A stretch of DNA of 64,000 nucleotides, taken from the NCBI RefSeq assembly GCF_032062175.1, contig NZ_DAMBQK010000005.1, positions 1-64,000 on the forward strand. Reading direction: 5' to 3'. Positions within the stretch are counted from its first letter, which is position 1. The number at the start of each line of letters is the position of its first letter. The stretch is from Atlantibacter sp032062175. Its GTDB lineage: Bacteria; Pseudomonadota; Gammaproteobacteria; Enterobacterales; Enterobacteriaceae. Below, piece after piece: positions 1 to 8,185 of the stretch. The translations under genes were made by a program, and so were the position numbers. The notes under the pieces are model-generated. The model ran no database searches. It saw only the letters and a list, made by a program, of their open reading frames with translations, and had not been told where the DNA came from.

Positions 1-500
1 AAAAAAGCGCCCTAAAGGCGCTTTTTTGCTATCTGCGATATTAATGATTCGAACCTGCCGCAGGTTCGGGTCGAACGAAGTGAGACAACGGAGCCGCTTG
101 CGGCGACGGCCCGAAGGGCGAGCGAAGCGAGTCATCCTGCACGACCCACCAATGCAAAAAAGCGCCCTAAAGGCGCTTTTTTGCTATCTGCGATATTAAT
201 GATTCGAACCTGCCGCAGGTTCGGGTCGAACGAAGTGAGACAACGGAGCCGCTTGCGGCGACGGCCCGAAGGGCGAGCGAAGCGAGTCATCCTGCACGAC
301 CCACCAATGCAAAAAAGCGCCCTAAAGGCGCTTTTTTGCTATCTGCGATATTAATGATTCGAACCTGCCGCAGGTTCGGGTCGAACGAAGTGAGACAACG
401 GAGCCGCTTGCGGCGACGGCCCGAAGGGCGAGCGAAGCGAGTCATCCTGCACGACCCACCAATGCAAAAAAGCGCCCTAAAGGCGCTTTTTTGCTATCTG
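1..500 (+). repeat. 155-bp tandem repeats carrying a tRNA-Lys 3' end and a terminator (3.2 copies)
   Basis: Three identical 155-bp units start at 1, 156 and 311, and a fourth partial copy (466-500) stops after the terminator. Each unit holds a terminator hairpin (AAAAAAGCGCC..GGCGCTTTTTT), a T-arm inverted repeat (CGAACCTGC C GCAGGTTCG) and an 18-nt match to the 3' end of tRNA-Lys including CCA (ATCCTGCACGACCCACCA at 134-151, 289-306 and 444-461). GCAGGTTCG, the 5' side of the T-arm, sits 65 nt upstream of that match, so the unit looks like a tRNA-Lys T-loop split by an insertion. No complete tRNA fits in the window. In E. coli the lysT-valT-lysQ tRNA operon lies just upstream of nadA, so this is probably its tail. 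The design resembles the rtT repeats behind E. coli tyrT. Confidence 0.9.
466..492. terminator. Bidirectional intrinsic terminator (last repeat copy)
   Basis: Stem AAAGCGCC / GGCGCTTT with an A-tract before and a T-tract after it, so it can work on both strands. It closes the repeat array on the + strand and lies just past the stop of the minus-strand Ail/Lom-like gene. The same hairpin occurs at 1-27, 156-182 and 311-337. Confidence 0.8.
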
Positions 501-516
501 AAGCAGCGTAAACCGA

Positions 517-1077
517 TCAGAAGCGGTAACCCACGCCCACGTTAAAGCCGTTGATTGAGCGGCTGCCTTCCAGATCCGCATTCGTGCCTTCATAGCCGAC
601 GTTAACCGAGAAGTTTTCCACCGGGTTAAAAATCACCCCTGCGCCATAAGCAAATGAGGTGGATTTCTCAGAAATGCTGTCGCGTCCCACATAGCCGTCA
701 CCGGCATTATGCCAGGTGGTATTGCCTTCCGCTTTTGAACGCGCCACGCCGCCCAGCGCATACAGAGAAACATACTCATTGATGCGGTAAGCCGGGCCGA
801 CCAGCAGGGAATAATATTTGGCTTCGACGTGGTTTTGAACATAGTCAGAGGCGAGATAATAATTCTGGTCATCATCGCCTTTCATATAAGTGAAAGATCC
901 CAGGAAGCTTACTGGCGAATCAAATTCATAACGGTACTGAACATTAACGCCACGGATGTTTTTAAAATCCTCTACTTTACTTTGCGCGTAACCTACTGAA
1001 ACAGTGTGGTTATCCGCCAGTGCCGCGCCACTTGCCATCCCGCCCGCGAGTAAAATCGCCAGAGATACCTTTTTCAT
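517..1077 (-). CDS. Ail/Lom/PagC-family outer membrane beta-barrel protein
   Basis: 186-aa secreted protein. The start at 1077 is preceded by AAAAGGA and gives a clean signal peptide (MKKVSLAILLAGGMASGAALA, cut before DNHTV); a longer frame upstream lacks these. The mature part has alternating aromatic/polar strands typical of an eight-stranded barrel, with YKG-like loops and a C-terminal strand ending in GVGYRF, the terminal-Phe signal for BAM assembly. The family includes OmpX, Ail, PagC and phage Lom, which act in adhesion, serum resistance or stress; no specific role can be inferred here. The gene stands alone between the tRNA-tail repeats and nadA and is transcribed divergently from nadA. 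It is not part of the K-12 order at this place. Confidence 0.85.
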   Translation of the reverse strand: MKKVSLAILLAGGMASGAALADNHTVSVGYAQSKVEDFKNIRGVNVQYRYEFDSPVSFLGSFTYMKGDDDQNYYLASDYVQNHVEAKYYSLLVGPAYRINEYVSLYALGGVARSKAEGNTTWHNAGDGYVGRDSISEKSTSFAYGAGVIFNPVENFSVNVGYEGTNADLEGSRSINGFNVGVGYRF

Positions 1078-1441
1078 TGTTGTTAATCCTTTTAGTTTTC
1101 CGTTCATATTTTTCCCTGGATGAGCCGATCCGATACTCAGTAAAATATGCCACCTCATCCTGGGCGGCTAAAATTGTTACTTTTATGTTTAAATGTTTAA
1201 ACACAGAACATTCTTAAAGGGCTTGAAATCGCCTTTTCAGGCATCCCCAAATATGGTGGGTAACAAAATAAACCCGCCATCGCTCTGAAAAATGGCTGAT
1301 TTTCATACTGGCGCATTTTCCCCACGACTTTTGCCGCACGATCGGCTATCTTGTTTAGCATATAAAACAATCCTGCCATTTTATGCGGGAATCAGGCTTT
1401 GTAACCGCTAAATGGTTCAGCCAGCAAAACGAGATTGCATG
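1078..1441. other. nadA / outer-membrane-protein divergent intergenic region
   Basis: 364 bp without a gene. It holds the promoters of the divergent ail-like gene and nadA, and a NadR box at 1186-1203 (listed separately). Short frames in this stretch show no protein-like composition. Confidence 0.6.
1186..1203. promoter_or_regulatory. NadR box (perfect)
   Basis: TGTTTA-AATGTT-TAAACA matches the known NadR operator TGTTTA-N6-TAAACA at all 12 fixed positions. NadR represses nadA-pnuC and nadB when NAD is plentiful. The site is about 240 bp before the nadA start, implying a long leader, and could also affect the divergent ail-like gene. Confidence 0.85.
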
Positions 1442-2485
1442 ATGAGCGTAATGTTTAGACCCGAAGATGCCATTTACCCGTTTCCGCCTAAGCCACGCCC
1501 TTTAAGCGGTGACGAAAAGATTTTCTATAAAGAGAAAATCAAACGCCTGCTAAAAGAGCGCGACGCGGTAATGGTGGCCCATTACTACACCGACCCGGAA
1601 ATCCAGGCGCTGGCGGAAGAGACCGGCGGCTGCATTTCGGATTCGCTGGAAATGGCGCGCTTTGGCGCAAATCATCAAGCCTCCACGTTGCTGGTCGCCG
1701 GCGTACGTTTTATGGGGGAAACCGCCAAAATCCTCAGCCCGGAAAAAACCATTCTGATGCCGACACTTCAGGCCGAATGCTCGCTGGATCTTGGCTGCCC
1801 GATTGAGGAATTTAGCGCGTTCTGCGATGCGCACCCCGATCGCACCGTGGTGGTGTATGCCAATACCTCTGCCGCCGTGAAAGCGCGCGCCGACTGGGTG
1901 GTAACGTCCAGCATCGCGGTAGAGTTAATTGAGCATCTCGACAGCCTCGGCGAAAAAATCATTTGGGCGCCGGATCGCCATCTCGGCAACTACGTTCAGA
2001 AGCAGACCGGCGCAGATGTACTGTGCTGGCAGGGTGCGTGTATCGTTCACGATGAGTTTAAAACTCAGGCGCTGGCGCGCATGAAAGCACTTTATCCGCA
2101 GGCTGCGGTGCTGGTTCACCCGGAGTCACCGCAGGCGATTGTCGATATGGCTGATGCGGTGGGCTCAACCAGCCAGCTTATCGCCGCTGCCAAAACGCTG
2201 CCGCATCCGCAGCTCATCGTCGCGACCGATCGCGGCATTTTTTACAAAATGCAGCAGGCCTGCCCGGAAAAAGAGCTGCTGGAAGCGCCGACGGCGGGAG
2301 AGGGGGCAACCTGTCGTAGTTGCGCCCATTGCCCGTGGATGGCGATGAACGGCCTGCAAGCCATCGCTGAAGGGTTGGAAGCGGGCGGAAGCGCCCACGA
2401 GATCCATGTGGATGCCGCGCTGCGGGAAGGAGCATTAGTGCCGCTTAACCGCATGTTGGATTTTGCGGCTACACTTCGTCGTTAA
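1442..2485 (+). CDS. nadA: Quinolinate synthase NadA
   Basis: 347 aa, the same length as E. coli NadA. It condenses iminoaspartate (from NadB) with dihydroxyacetone phosphate to give quinolinate, the first dedicated precursor of NAD. The three cysteines that hold the 4Fe-4S cluster are visible in QAECSLDLGCP, LCWQGAC and the C-terminal CRSCAHCPW segment. The start at 1442 (MSVMFRPEDA) matches the family; an extension from 1412 is not conserved. pnuC follows 46 bp downstream, so the two form the NadR-controlled nadA-pnuC operon. Confidence 0.97.
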   Translation: MSVMFRPEDAIYPFPPKPRPLSGDEKIFYKEKIKRLLKERDAVMVAHYYTDPEIQALAEETGGCISDSLEMARFGANHQASTLLVAGVRFMGETAKILSPEKTILMPTLQAECSLDLGCPIEEFSAFCDAHPDRTVVVYANTSAAVKARADWVVTSSIAVELIEHLDSLGEKIIWAPDRHLGNYVQKQTGADVLCWQGACIVHDEFKTQALARMKALYPQAAVLVHPESPQAIVDMADAVGSTSQLIAAAKTLPHPQLIVATDRGIFYKMQQACPEKELLEAPTAGEGATCRSCAHCPWMAMNGLQAIAEGLEAGGSAHEIHVDAALREGALVPLNRMLDFAATLRR

Positions 2486-2531
2486 TACCAAATAACGAAC
2501 GTCGCGTAACACACTACGCTCTGGGGAGAAT

Positions 2532-3248
2532 ATGGACTTTTTTAGCGTGCAGAATATCCTGGTTCACATTCCAATTGGGACCGGCGGTTATTCTCTGTCA
2601 TGGATCGAAGCGATTGGCACTATTGCCGGGCTGCTGTGCATCTGGCTGGCGAGCCTGGAAAAAATCATCAACTACTTCTTCGGGCTGATTAACGTCACGC
2701 TGTTCGCGGTGATTTTCTTCCAGATCCAGCTGTACGCCAGCCTGCTGCTGCAACTTTTCTTCTTCGTTGCCAACATTTACGGCTGGTATGCCTGGTCGCG
2801 GCAAACGAACAACAACGAAGCGCTGCTGAAAATCCGCTGGCTGCCAATGCCGAAAGCCATGGGCTGGTTAGCCGCCTGTGTGGTAGCAATTGGTTTGATG
2901 ACCGTGTATATCGATCCGGTGTTTGGATTCCTGACCCGGGTTGCGGTTTCGATCATGCAGGCGCTGGGCCTGAACGTGACCCAACCGGAACTCCAGCCGG
3001 ACGCCTTCCCGTTCTGGGATTCCTGCATGATGGTGCTGTCGATTGTGGCGATGATCCTGATGACCCGCAAATACGTTGAAAACTGGCTGCTGTGGGTCAT
3101 TATCAACGTTATCAGCGTCGTGATTTTCGCGTTGCAGGGTGTACTGGCGATGTCGCTGGAATACCTGATCCTGACGTTTATCGCGTTGAATGGCAGCCGG
3201 ATGTGGATTAAATCGGCCCGCGAGCATGGCTCACGGGCGCTGAATTAA
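2532..3248 (+). CDS. pnuC: Nicotinamide riboside transporter PnuC
   Basis: 238 aa integral membrane protein, almost entirely hydrophobic with about seven transmembrane segments. The NxYGWYAW motif near residue 95 is typical of PnuC, which moves nicotinamide riboside by facilitated diffusion for NAD salvage. It is preceded by GGGGAGAAT and lies in the nadA operon, so synthesis and salvage share NadR control. Its stop codon overlaps the stop of the convergent zitB gene. Confidence 0.95.
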   Translation: MDFFSVQNILVHIPIGTGGYSLSWIEAIGTIAGLLCIWLASLEKIINYFFGLINVTLFAVIFFQIQLYASLLLQLFFFVANIYGWYAWSRQTNNNEALLKIRWLPMPKAMGWLAACVVAIGLMTVYIDPVFGFLTRVAVSIMQALGLNVTQPELQPDAFPFWDSCMMVLSIVAMILMTRKYVENWLLWVIINVISVVIFALQGVLAMSLEYLILTFIALNGSRMWIKSAREHGSRALN

Positions 3249-4189
3249 TGATGATGGTGATGCGCGTCAGGCGTTGACTGGTAAAGATGGCAATCCGGCC
3301 CGTTGCAGGGCTGGTATTCCATCTGCACCGTGGCGTGTTCCACGTGGTATTCATGCTCAAGGAAGTAATGGATGCGGCCTAACAGCGCGTCATGATCGTG
3401 GGGCGGGATCACCTGAACGTGCAGCGTCATGACCGGTTTTTCTCCCACCAGCCAGATATGTATATGATGTACGTCGCGTACTTCAGGAATCGAACGGCTA
3501 AGGTTGCGCTTCAGCGCTGCGATATCCAGCGCTTTCGGCGCGCCTTCCAGCAGTTCATTCACGCTTTCCTTAAGCAATCGCCATGCGCTGCGCAAAACCA
3601 GGCAGGAAACCAGCACCGATAAAATCGGGTCGACAGGCGTCCAGCCGGTCCACAGGATCACCAGCGCGGCAATAATCGCGCCCACTGAACCCAGCAAATC
3701 CCCCAGCACATGCAGTGCCGCAGCGCGGACGTTCATGTTTTTCTCTTCACTGCCCCGGTGCAGTATCCAGAACGCCAGAAGATTGGCAAACAGCCCCGCG
3801 ACGGCGATGACCATCATCGTTTTCCCGGCTACCGGTTGCGGATGCCAGAAACGCACAAACGCCTCGTACACGATCAGTACAGTGATCAGCACCAGCGCGA
3901 TGGCATTGATAAACGCGGCAAGCGTCGTCAGGCGCAGCCAGCCAAAAGTATGCTGGTTATTCGGTGGACGACGGGCGAAATACACGGCAAGAAAGGCAAA
4001 CAGCAGCGCGGCGGCATCGGTGAGCATATGTCCGGCATCAGCGAGCAGGGCCAGGGAGCCGGAAATCAAACCACCGATGACTTCCAGCACCATAAACGCC
4101 GCGGTAACGACAAAGGCGGTCAACAGCCTTTTGCTGTTACCGTTATTTTCGGAAGCGGGTGAATGAGAATGCGAGTGTGAGTGGGCCAT
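3245..4189 (-). CDS. zitB: CDF-family zinc efflux transporter ZitB
   Basis: 314 aa cation diffusion facilitator. It exports Zn(II) from the cytoplasm in exchange for protons. The N-terminus is His-rich (MAHSHSHSHS) and the C-terminus ends in a histidine run, both likely metal-binding. LLADAGHMLTDAAALL carries the HxxxD metal site of TM2, and HVLGDLLGS that of TM5; a ferredoxin-like cytoplasmic domain follows. The start at 4189 is chosen because it begins the conserved MAHSHS segment; the upstream extension has no homologue. Confidence 0.95.
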   Translation of the reverse strand: MAHSHSHSHSPASENNGNSKRLLTAFVVTAAFMVLEVIGGLISGSLALLADAGHMLTDAAALLFAFLAVYFARRPPNNQHTFGWLRLTTLAAFINAIALVLITVLIVYEAFVRFWHPQPVAGKTMMVIAVAGLFANLLAFWILHRGSEEKNMNVRAAALHVLGDLLGSVGAIIAALVILWTGWTPVDPILSVLVSCLVLRSAWRLLKESVNELLEGAPKALDIAALKRNLSRSIPEVRDVHHIHIWLVGEKPVMTLHVQVIPPHDHDALLGRIHYFLEHEYHVEHATVQMEYQPCNGPDCHLYQSTPDAHHHHH

Positions 4190-4244
4190 AGCTACCTGAT
4201 TTCTTGTTAGCATCCATGAATGATCAGGTTAAGTTACCAAAAAT

Positions 4245-4268
4245 AAAGGAGAGCGAAAGCTCTCCTTT
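4245..4268 (-). terminator. Intrinsic terminator after ybgS
   Basis: Perfect 10-bp stem AAAGGAGAGC / GCTCTCCTTT with a four-base loop. On the minus strand it is followed by TATTTTT, so it ends ybgS before zitB. Confidence 0.75.
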
Positions 4269-4285
4269 GTCTCATTCACTATTAA

Positions 4286-4750
4286 TTAGTGAGTGGTACC
4301 GTCAGTGTTAGGGTTGACGTTGTCGCCACCCTGACCGGTTTCGACTTTGTCGTTGATGTCAGGACATTTACCGTCCTTACACTGGGTATTTTTATGGATC
4401 TCATCGGCTGAATTTGGGCCGGTGGACGTGGCACTGTTGGTGTTGCTGGTGTCAGGATGCAGCATGGTGCCGCCTGTGCCAGTACCGGTGGTGCCAGTGC
4501 CGGAAGTCCCCATATTGGTGCCAGTGGTCCCTGAGTTGCTCATGTTTTTATTGCCGGTATTGATGTCATTGCTATCAACACCTTTCGGAGCGATGTTTTG
4601 GTTCGCTTCCGGTGTGCCTACTCCTGCGCTGGCAGCGGCGTTGGCCGGGCCGTTATTATCAGTGGAGTTGGCGTTAGTTTCTGCGGCTAACGCCGCGCCA
4701 CTGGCTAAAGAGAGCGTTGCGCTAAGAATTAATGCAGTCAGTTTGTTCAT
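4286..4750 (-). CDS. ybgS: YbgS-like secreted low-complexity protein
   Basis: 154 aa from the ATG at 4750. An alternative ATG two codons upstream (4756) leaves AGGAG only one base away, so 4750 is preferred. It has a signal peptide ending ASGAALA, then a disordered mature chain rich in Asn, Gly, Thr and Ser, with a GT-repeat stretch (residues about 75-96) and a conserved C-terminal CKDGKCPDIN motif with two cysteines. E. coli YbgS is about 126 aa; the difference lies in the Gly/Thr insert. It is a periplasmic protein of unknown function; E. coli ybgS is known as a homeobox-like stress-induced gene only by annotation. Confidence 0.85.
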   Translation of the reverse strand: MNKLTALILSATLSLASGAALAAETNANSTDNNGPANAAASAGVGTPEANQNIAPKGVDSNDINTGNKNMSNSGTTGTNMGTSGTGTTGTGTGGTMLHPDTSNTNSATSTGPNSADEIHKNTQCKDGKCPDINDKVETGQGGDNVNPNTDGTTH

Positions 4751-4756
4751 CGTCAT

Positions 4757-5074
4757 GCTCCTGTTTTAGTCATCGTGCTGGAAAGTTTTCTTCCAACGTT
4801 ACGTCAGATTGTGCTGGCAATAATCTGAAGCTAAGTTAAAAAATTTGCAGCCAAGGCATAAGTCAGCATGCAATTTCGTAAAAAAGCAAAAACAGAGTGG
4901 TTACAAGTAAAAATTGTAGACTCGATCGCGCTTTTCGCTACTTTCTGGCGTTTATTAGGTCATTTCCAGGAATTTTCTGCCCGAAGTGTAAAAGCGCGTT
5001 TACACTTCGAACGCGACGAGATAGATTGGAGGGATTGCACTTACTCGAAATTGTTGGGCCCCACTGGAAAGATC
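4757..5074. other. ybgS / aroG divergent intergenic region
   Basis: 318 bp between the divergent ybgS and aroG genes. It contains the aroG promoter area with the TyrR box at 4987-5004. The frame running through it into aroG (from 4868) shows no family similarity before aroG's own start. Confidence 0.6.
4987..5004. promoter_or_regulatory. TyrR box upstream of aroG
   Basis: TGTAAA-AGCGCG-TTTACA is a perfect strong TyrR box (TGTAAA-N6-TTTACA). TyrR with phenylalanine represses aroG in E. coli. The box ends 70 bp before the aroG ATG. Confidence 0.88.
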
Positions 5075-6127
5075 ATGAATTATCAGAACGACGACTTACG
5101 AATCAACACCATCAATGAATTATTACCCCCTGTAGCGCTGTTAGAGAAGTTTCCCGCCACGGAAAAAGCGGCTGAAACCGTTTCTCAGTCACGCCAGGCC
5201 ATTCATCAGATCCTGAAAGGCCAGGACGATCGCCTGCTGGTGGTGATTGGTCCGTGCTCGATTCACGATCCTAAAGCCGCAAAAGAATACGCCGCTCGTC
5301 TGCTGAACCTACGCGAAAGCCTTAAAGGTGAGCTGGAAGTGGTCATGCGCGTTTATTTTGAAAAACCGCGTACCACGGTGGGCTGGAAAGGGCTGATTAA
5401 CGATCCGCATATGGATAACTCTTTCCAGATCAATGACGGCCTGCGTATCGCCCGTAAACTGCTGCTGGACATCAACGACTCAGGCTTACCGGCTGCCGGC
5501 GAATTCCTCGACATGATCACCCCGCAATACGTTGCCGATCTGATGAGCTGGGGCGCCATTGGCGCGCGCACCACCGAATCTCAGGTACACCGCGAGCTGG
5601 CGTCGGGTCTTTCCTGCCCGGTGGGGTTCAAAAACGGCACTGACGGCACCATCAAAGTGGCGATCGACGCCATCAATGCCGCCAGCGCGCCGCACTGTTT
5701 CCTGTCTGTGACCAAATGGGGCCACTCGGCAATTGTGAACACTAGCGGTAACGGCGACTGCCACATCATTCTGCGCGGCGGCAAAGAGCCGAACTACAGC
5801 GCGGCGCATGTGGCTGAGGTAAAAACCGGCCTGACTAAAGCGGGCATAACGCCGCAGGTGATGATCGATTTCAGCCATGCCAACTCCAGCAAGCAGTTCC
5901 ACAAGCAGATGGAAGTGGGTACAGACGTCTGCAATCAGATTGCTAACGGTGAAAAAGCGATTATGGGCGTGATGATTGAAAGCCATCTGGTAGAAGGTAA
6001 TCAGAGCCTGGAAAGCGGCGAGCCGCTGGTTTATGGCAAGAGCGTGACCGACGCCTGCATCGGCTGGGATGACACCGAAACCCTGCTGAACCAACTGGCC
6101 GCAGCGGTGAAAGCGCGTCGCGGATAA
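5075..6127 (+). CDS. aroG: DAHP synthase, phenylalanine-sensitive (AroG)
   Basis: 350 aa, identical in length to E. coli AroG. It condenses phosphoenolpyruvate and erythrose 4-phosphate into DAHP, the entry step of the shikimate pathway. The family motifs VVIGPCSIHD (metal-binding Cys), KPRTTVGWKGL and the GPxSH-type C-terminal HANSSKQ segment are present. The start MNYQNDDLRI at 5075 is conserved; the 69-residue upstream extension is leader DNA that contains the TyrR box. A terminator follows the stop. Confidence 0.97.
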   Translation: MNYQNDDLRINTINELLPPVALLEKFPATEKAAETVSQSRQAIHQILKGQDDRLLVVIGPCSIHDPKAAKEYAARLLNLRESLKGELEVVMRVYFEKPRTTVGWKGLINDPHMDNSFQINDGLRIARKLLLDINDSGLPAAGEFLDMITPQYVADLMSWGAIGARTTESQVHRELASGLSCPVGFKNGTDGTIKVAIDAINAASAPHCFLSVTKWGHSAIVNTSGNGDCHIILRGGKEPNYSAAHVAEVKTGLTKAGITPQVMIDFSHANSSKQFHKQMEVGTDVCNQIANGEKAIMGVMIESHLVEGNQSLESGEPLVYGKSVTDACIGWDDTETLLNQLAAAVKARRG

Positions 6128-6142
6128 GCGAAGCGCGGAAAT

Positions 6143-6174
6143 AAAAAAGGCGTGGTTGCTACCACGCCTTTTTT
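6143..6174. terminator. Bidirectional terminator between aroG and gpmA
   Basis: AAAAAAGGCGTGG / CCACGCCTTTTTT, a 7-bp GC stem flanked by A and T tracts. It ends aroG on the + strand and convergent gpmA on the minus strand. Confidence 0.85.
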
Positions 6175-6189
6175 GTATTCAGTAGCGGA

Positions 6190-6942
6190 TTACTTCGCTT
6201 TACCCTGGTTAGCAACGGCAGCGGCTTTCGCAGCGATCTCGTCAGCGTTACCCAGGTAGTAGTGTTTAATCGGTTTGAAGTTTTCATCGAACTCATACAC
6301 CAACGGCACGCCGGTCGGGATGTTCAATTCAAGAATTTCGTCTTCGCCCATGTTGTCGAGGTATTTCACCAGCGCACGCAGGGAGTTGCCGTGTGCCGCG
6401 ATAATCACGCGCTCACCGCTTTTCAGGCGTGGCAAAATGGTTTCGTTCCAGTAGGGAATGACGCGGTCGATGGTCAGCGCCAGGCTTTCGGTCAGCGGCA
6501 GCTCTTTCTCGGTCAGTTTCGCGTAACGCGGATCGTGGCCTGGATAACGTTCGTCGTCACGGGTCAGTTCCGGCGGGGTTACCGCAAAGCCGCGACGCCA
6601 CTGTTTCACCTGCTCGTCGCCGTATTTTTCTGCGGTTTCTGCTTTGTTCAGGCCTTGCAGCGCACCGTAATGACGCTCGTTCAGTTTCCAGGATTTCTCA
6701 ACCGGCAACCACGCCTGATCCAGCTCATCCAGTACATTCCACAGAGTATGGATGGCACGTTTCAGCACGGAGGTATAAGCAAAATCAAAGCTGAAGCCTT
6801 CTTCTTTCAGCAGTTTGCCCGCCGCTTTCGCTTCGCCAACGCCTTTTTCAGACAGGTCAACGTCGTACCAACCGGTGAAGCGGTTTTCGTTGTTCCACTG
6901 ACTTTCACCGTGACGAACCAGTACCAGCTTAGTTACAGCCAT
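6190..6942 (-). CDS. gpmA: 2,3-bisphosphoglycerate-dependent phosphoglycerate mutase GpmA
   Basis: 250 aa cytosolic glycolytic enzyme that interconverts 3- and 2-phosphoglycerate. LVRHGESQWN at residues 8-17 carries the phosphohistidine; the second histidine is in AAHGNSLRAL. The C-terminus ends in a Lys-rich flexible tail (AVANQGKAK). AGGAG precedes the ATG. A Fur box lies just upstream, as reported for E. coli gpmA. Confidence 0.97.
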   Translation of the reverse strand: MAVTKLVLVRHGESQWNNENRFTGWYDVDLSEKGVGEAKAAGKLLKEEGFSFDFAYTSVLKRAIHTLWNVLDELDQAWLPVEKSWKLNERHYGALQGLNKAETAEKYGDEQVKQWRRGFAVTPPELTRDDERYPGHDPRYAKLTEKELPLTESLALTIDRVIPYWNETILPRLKSGERVIIAAHGNSLRALVKYLDNMGEDEILELNIPTGVPLVYEFDENFKPIKHYYLGNADEIAAKAAAVANQGKAK

Positions 6943-6963
6943 AGATTTACTCCTGGGTTAAAT

Positions 6964-6982
6964 GATAACGATAATCATTATA
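6964..6982. promoter_or_regulatory. Fur box upstream of gpmA
   Basis: GATAACGATAATCATTATA matches the 19-bp Fur consensus at 17 positions. It is 22 bp before the gpmA start, placing iron control on this glycolytic gene, consistent with the iron-responsive gpmA of E. coli. Confidence 0.8.
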
Positions 6983-7110
6983 TTGCCGTGTTTGCGACAG
7001 CGGCAACGCTAATTCTCTAACATAGCGAAAATAGCGGCGGAGTGTAAGGCGGATGTGACGTCAGGGTTATGATTTTGTCTCGCAAAGAACAGAATATCAG
7101 CGATATGGCG

Positions 7111-7139
7111 AAAAAAAGCCCTCCGGGTTTGGAGGGCTC
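7111..7139 (-). terminator. Terminator of the gal operon
   Basis: On the minus strand, AGCCCTCC-AAACC-GGAGGGCT is followed by seven T residues, 6 bp after the galM stop. Confidence 0.85.
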
Positions 7140-7144
7140 AGCGG

Positions 7145-8185
7145 TTATTGCGCCCTGAACTGATAAATCGTGACGCTGCGGTACTCTTCGCCGGGGCGCA
7201 GAACGCAGTCCGGCTGCGGCCATTCCGGGTGGTTTGGGCTATCCGGCAGGAATTCACTTTCCAGCGCCAGGCCTTGCCAGGCGGAATAATTCCCTTGCTC
7301 GCGCGCCGGCGTGCCGTCGAGGAAATTCCCGGAATAAAACTGCAAAGCCGGGGCGGTGGTATACACCGTCATTTGCAGCTTTTCATCACTTGACCAGAGA
7401 TGCGCCGCTGGGTGGGACAGGTCGCCTTTGGCCTGCAATAAAAACGCGTGATCGTAGCCTTTGACCTGCTGCTGATCGGCATCGCTCATAAACGCCTGGG
7501 CGATAACTTTCGGCTGGCGGAAATCAAAACTGGTCAGCGCGACTTTGGTGAGATCGCGTGTCGGAATGCCCATGCTGTCTACCGGCAGATACGCGTCGGC
7601 AAACAGTTGCAGGCGATGATTGCGCACATCGCCCTGCGCGCCATCCAGGTTGAAATAGGCGTGATTAGTCAGGTTTACCGGGCAGGGCTTATCCACCGTG
7701 GCGCGGTATTCAATCACCAGTTGGTTTTCCTGCGTCAGGGTGTAGTGCGCCCAGGCGCGCGCTTCGCCAGGGAAACCCTGATCACCATCCGGGGAGGTAA
7801 GGGTATACACCACTTCCGATTCATTCTTGCGCTCGATCAGCCAGCGGCGTTTATCAAAACCTTCCGGCCCGCCATGCAGCTGGTTCTCGCCCTGGCTTGG
7901 GGTCAGCGTGACGGTTTCACCCTCCAGGGTAAAGGTCGATTTGGCTATACGGTTGGCGTAGCGGCCAATGCTGGCACCTAAAAACGCGGTCTGGTTTTGC
8001 CACTCTTCCGGGGAAGGGCAGCCCAGCAGGGTCTCACGCACCGTACCGTCGCTCATCGGCACCCGCGCGGACAGCAGCGTCGCGCCCCAGTCCATTAATG
8101 TCACCACCATTCCCGCGCTGTTACGCAGGGTGGTAAGCCGATAAGGCAGCCCGTCAGGGGCGAGCGCCGTGGTTTCTCTTAACAC
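7145..8185 (-). CDS. galM: Galactose mutarotase (aldose 1-epimerase) GalM
   Basis: 346 aa from a GTG start at 8185, which overlaps the galK stop exactly as in E. coli. It interconverts beta- and alpha-D-galactose before GalK acts. Family motifs NRIA (substrate Arg), LTNHAYFNLDG (catalytic His) and the C-terminal ALESEFLPDSPNHPEWP (catalytic Glu) are present. A longer frame back to 8212 sits inside galK and is not conserved. Last gene of the galETKM operon; terminator follows. Confidence 0.96.
   Translation of the reverse strand: MLRETTALAPDGLPYRLTTLRNSAGMVVTLMDWGATLLSARVPMSDGTVRETLLGCPSPEEWQNQTAFLGASIGRYANRIAKSTFTLEGETVTLTPSQGENQLHGGPEGFDKRRWLIERKNESEVVYTLTSPDGDQGFPGEARAWAHYTLTQENQLVIEYRATVDKPCPVNLTNHAYFNLDGAQGDVRNHRLQLFADAYLPVDSMGIPTRDLTKVALTSFDFRQPKVIAQAFMSDADQQQVKGYDHAFLLQAKGDLSHPAAHLWSSDEKLQMTVYTTAPALQFYSGNFLDGTPAREQGNYSAWQGLALESEFLPDSPNHPEWPQPDCVLRPGEEYRSVTIYQFRAQ

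Noticed and set aside
1..500. Possible CRISPR array
   Set aside because: The period is 155 bp with no variable spacers; whole units are identical and contain terminators and tRNA ends.
3504..4166. 220-aa open frame antisense to zitB
   Set aside because: Fully within zitB; Ser/Ala-rich composition typical of antisense shadows.
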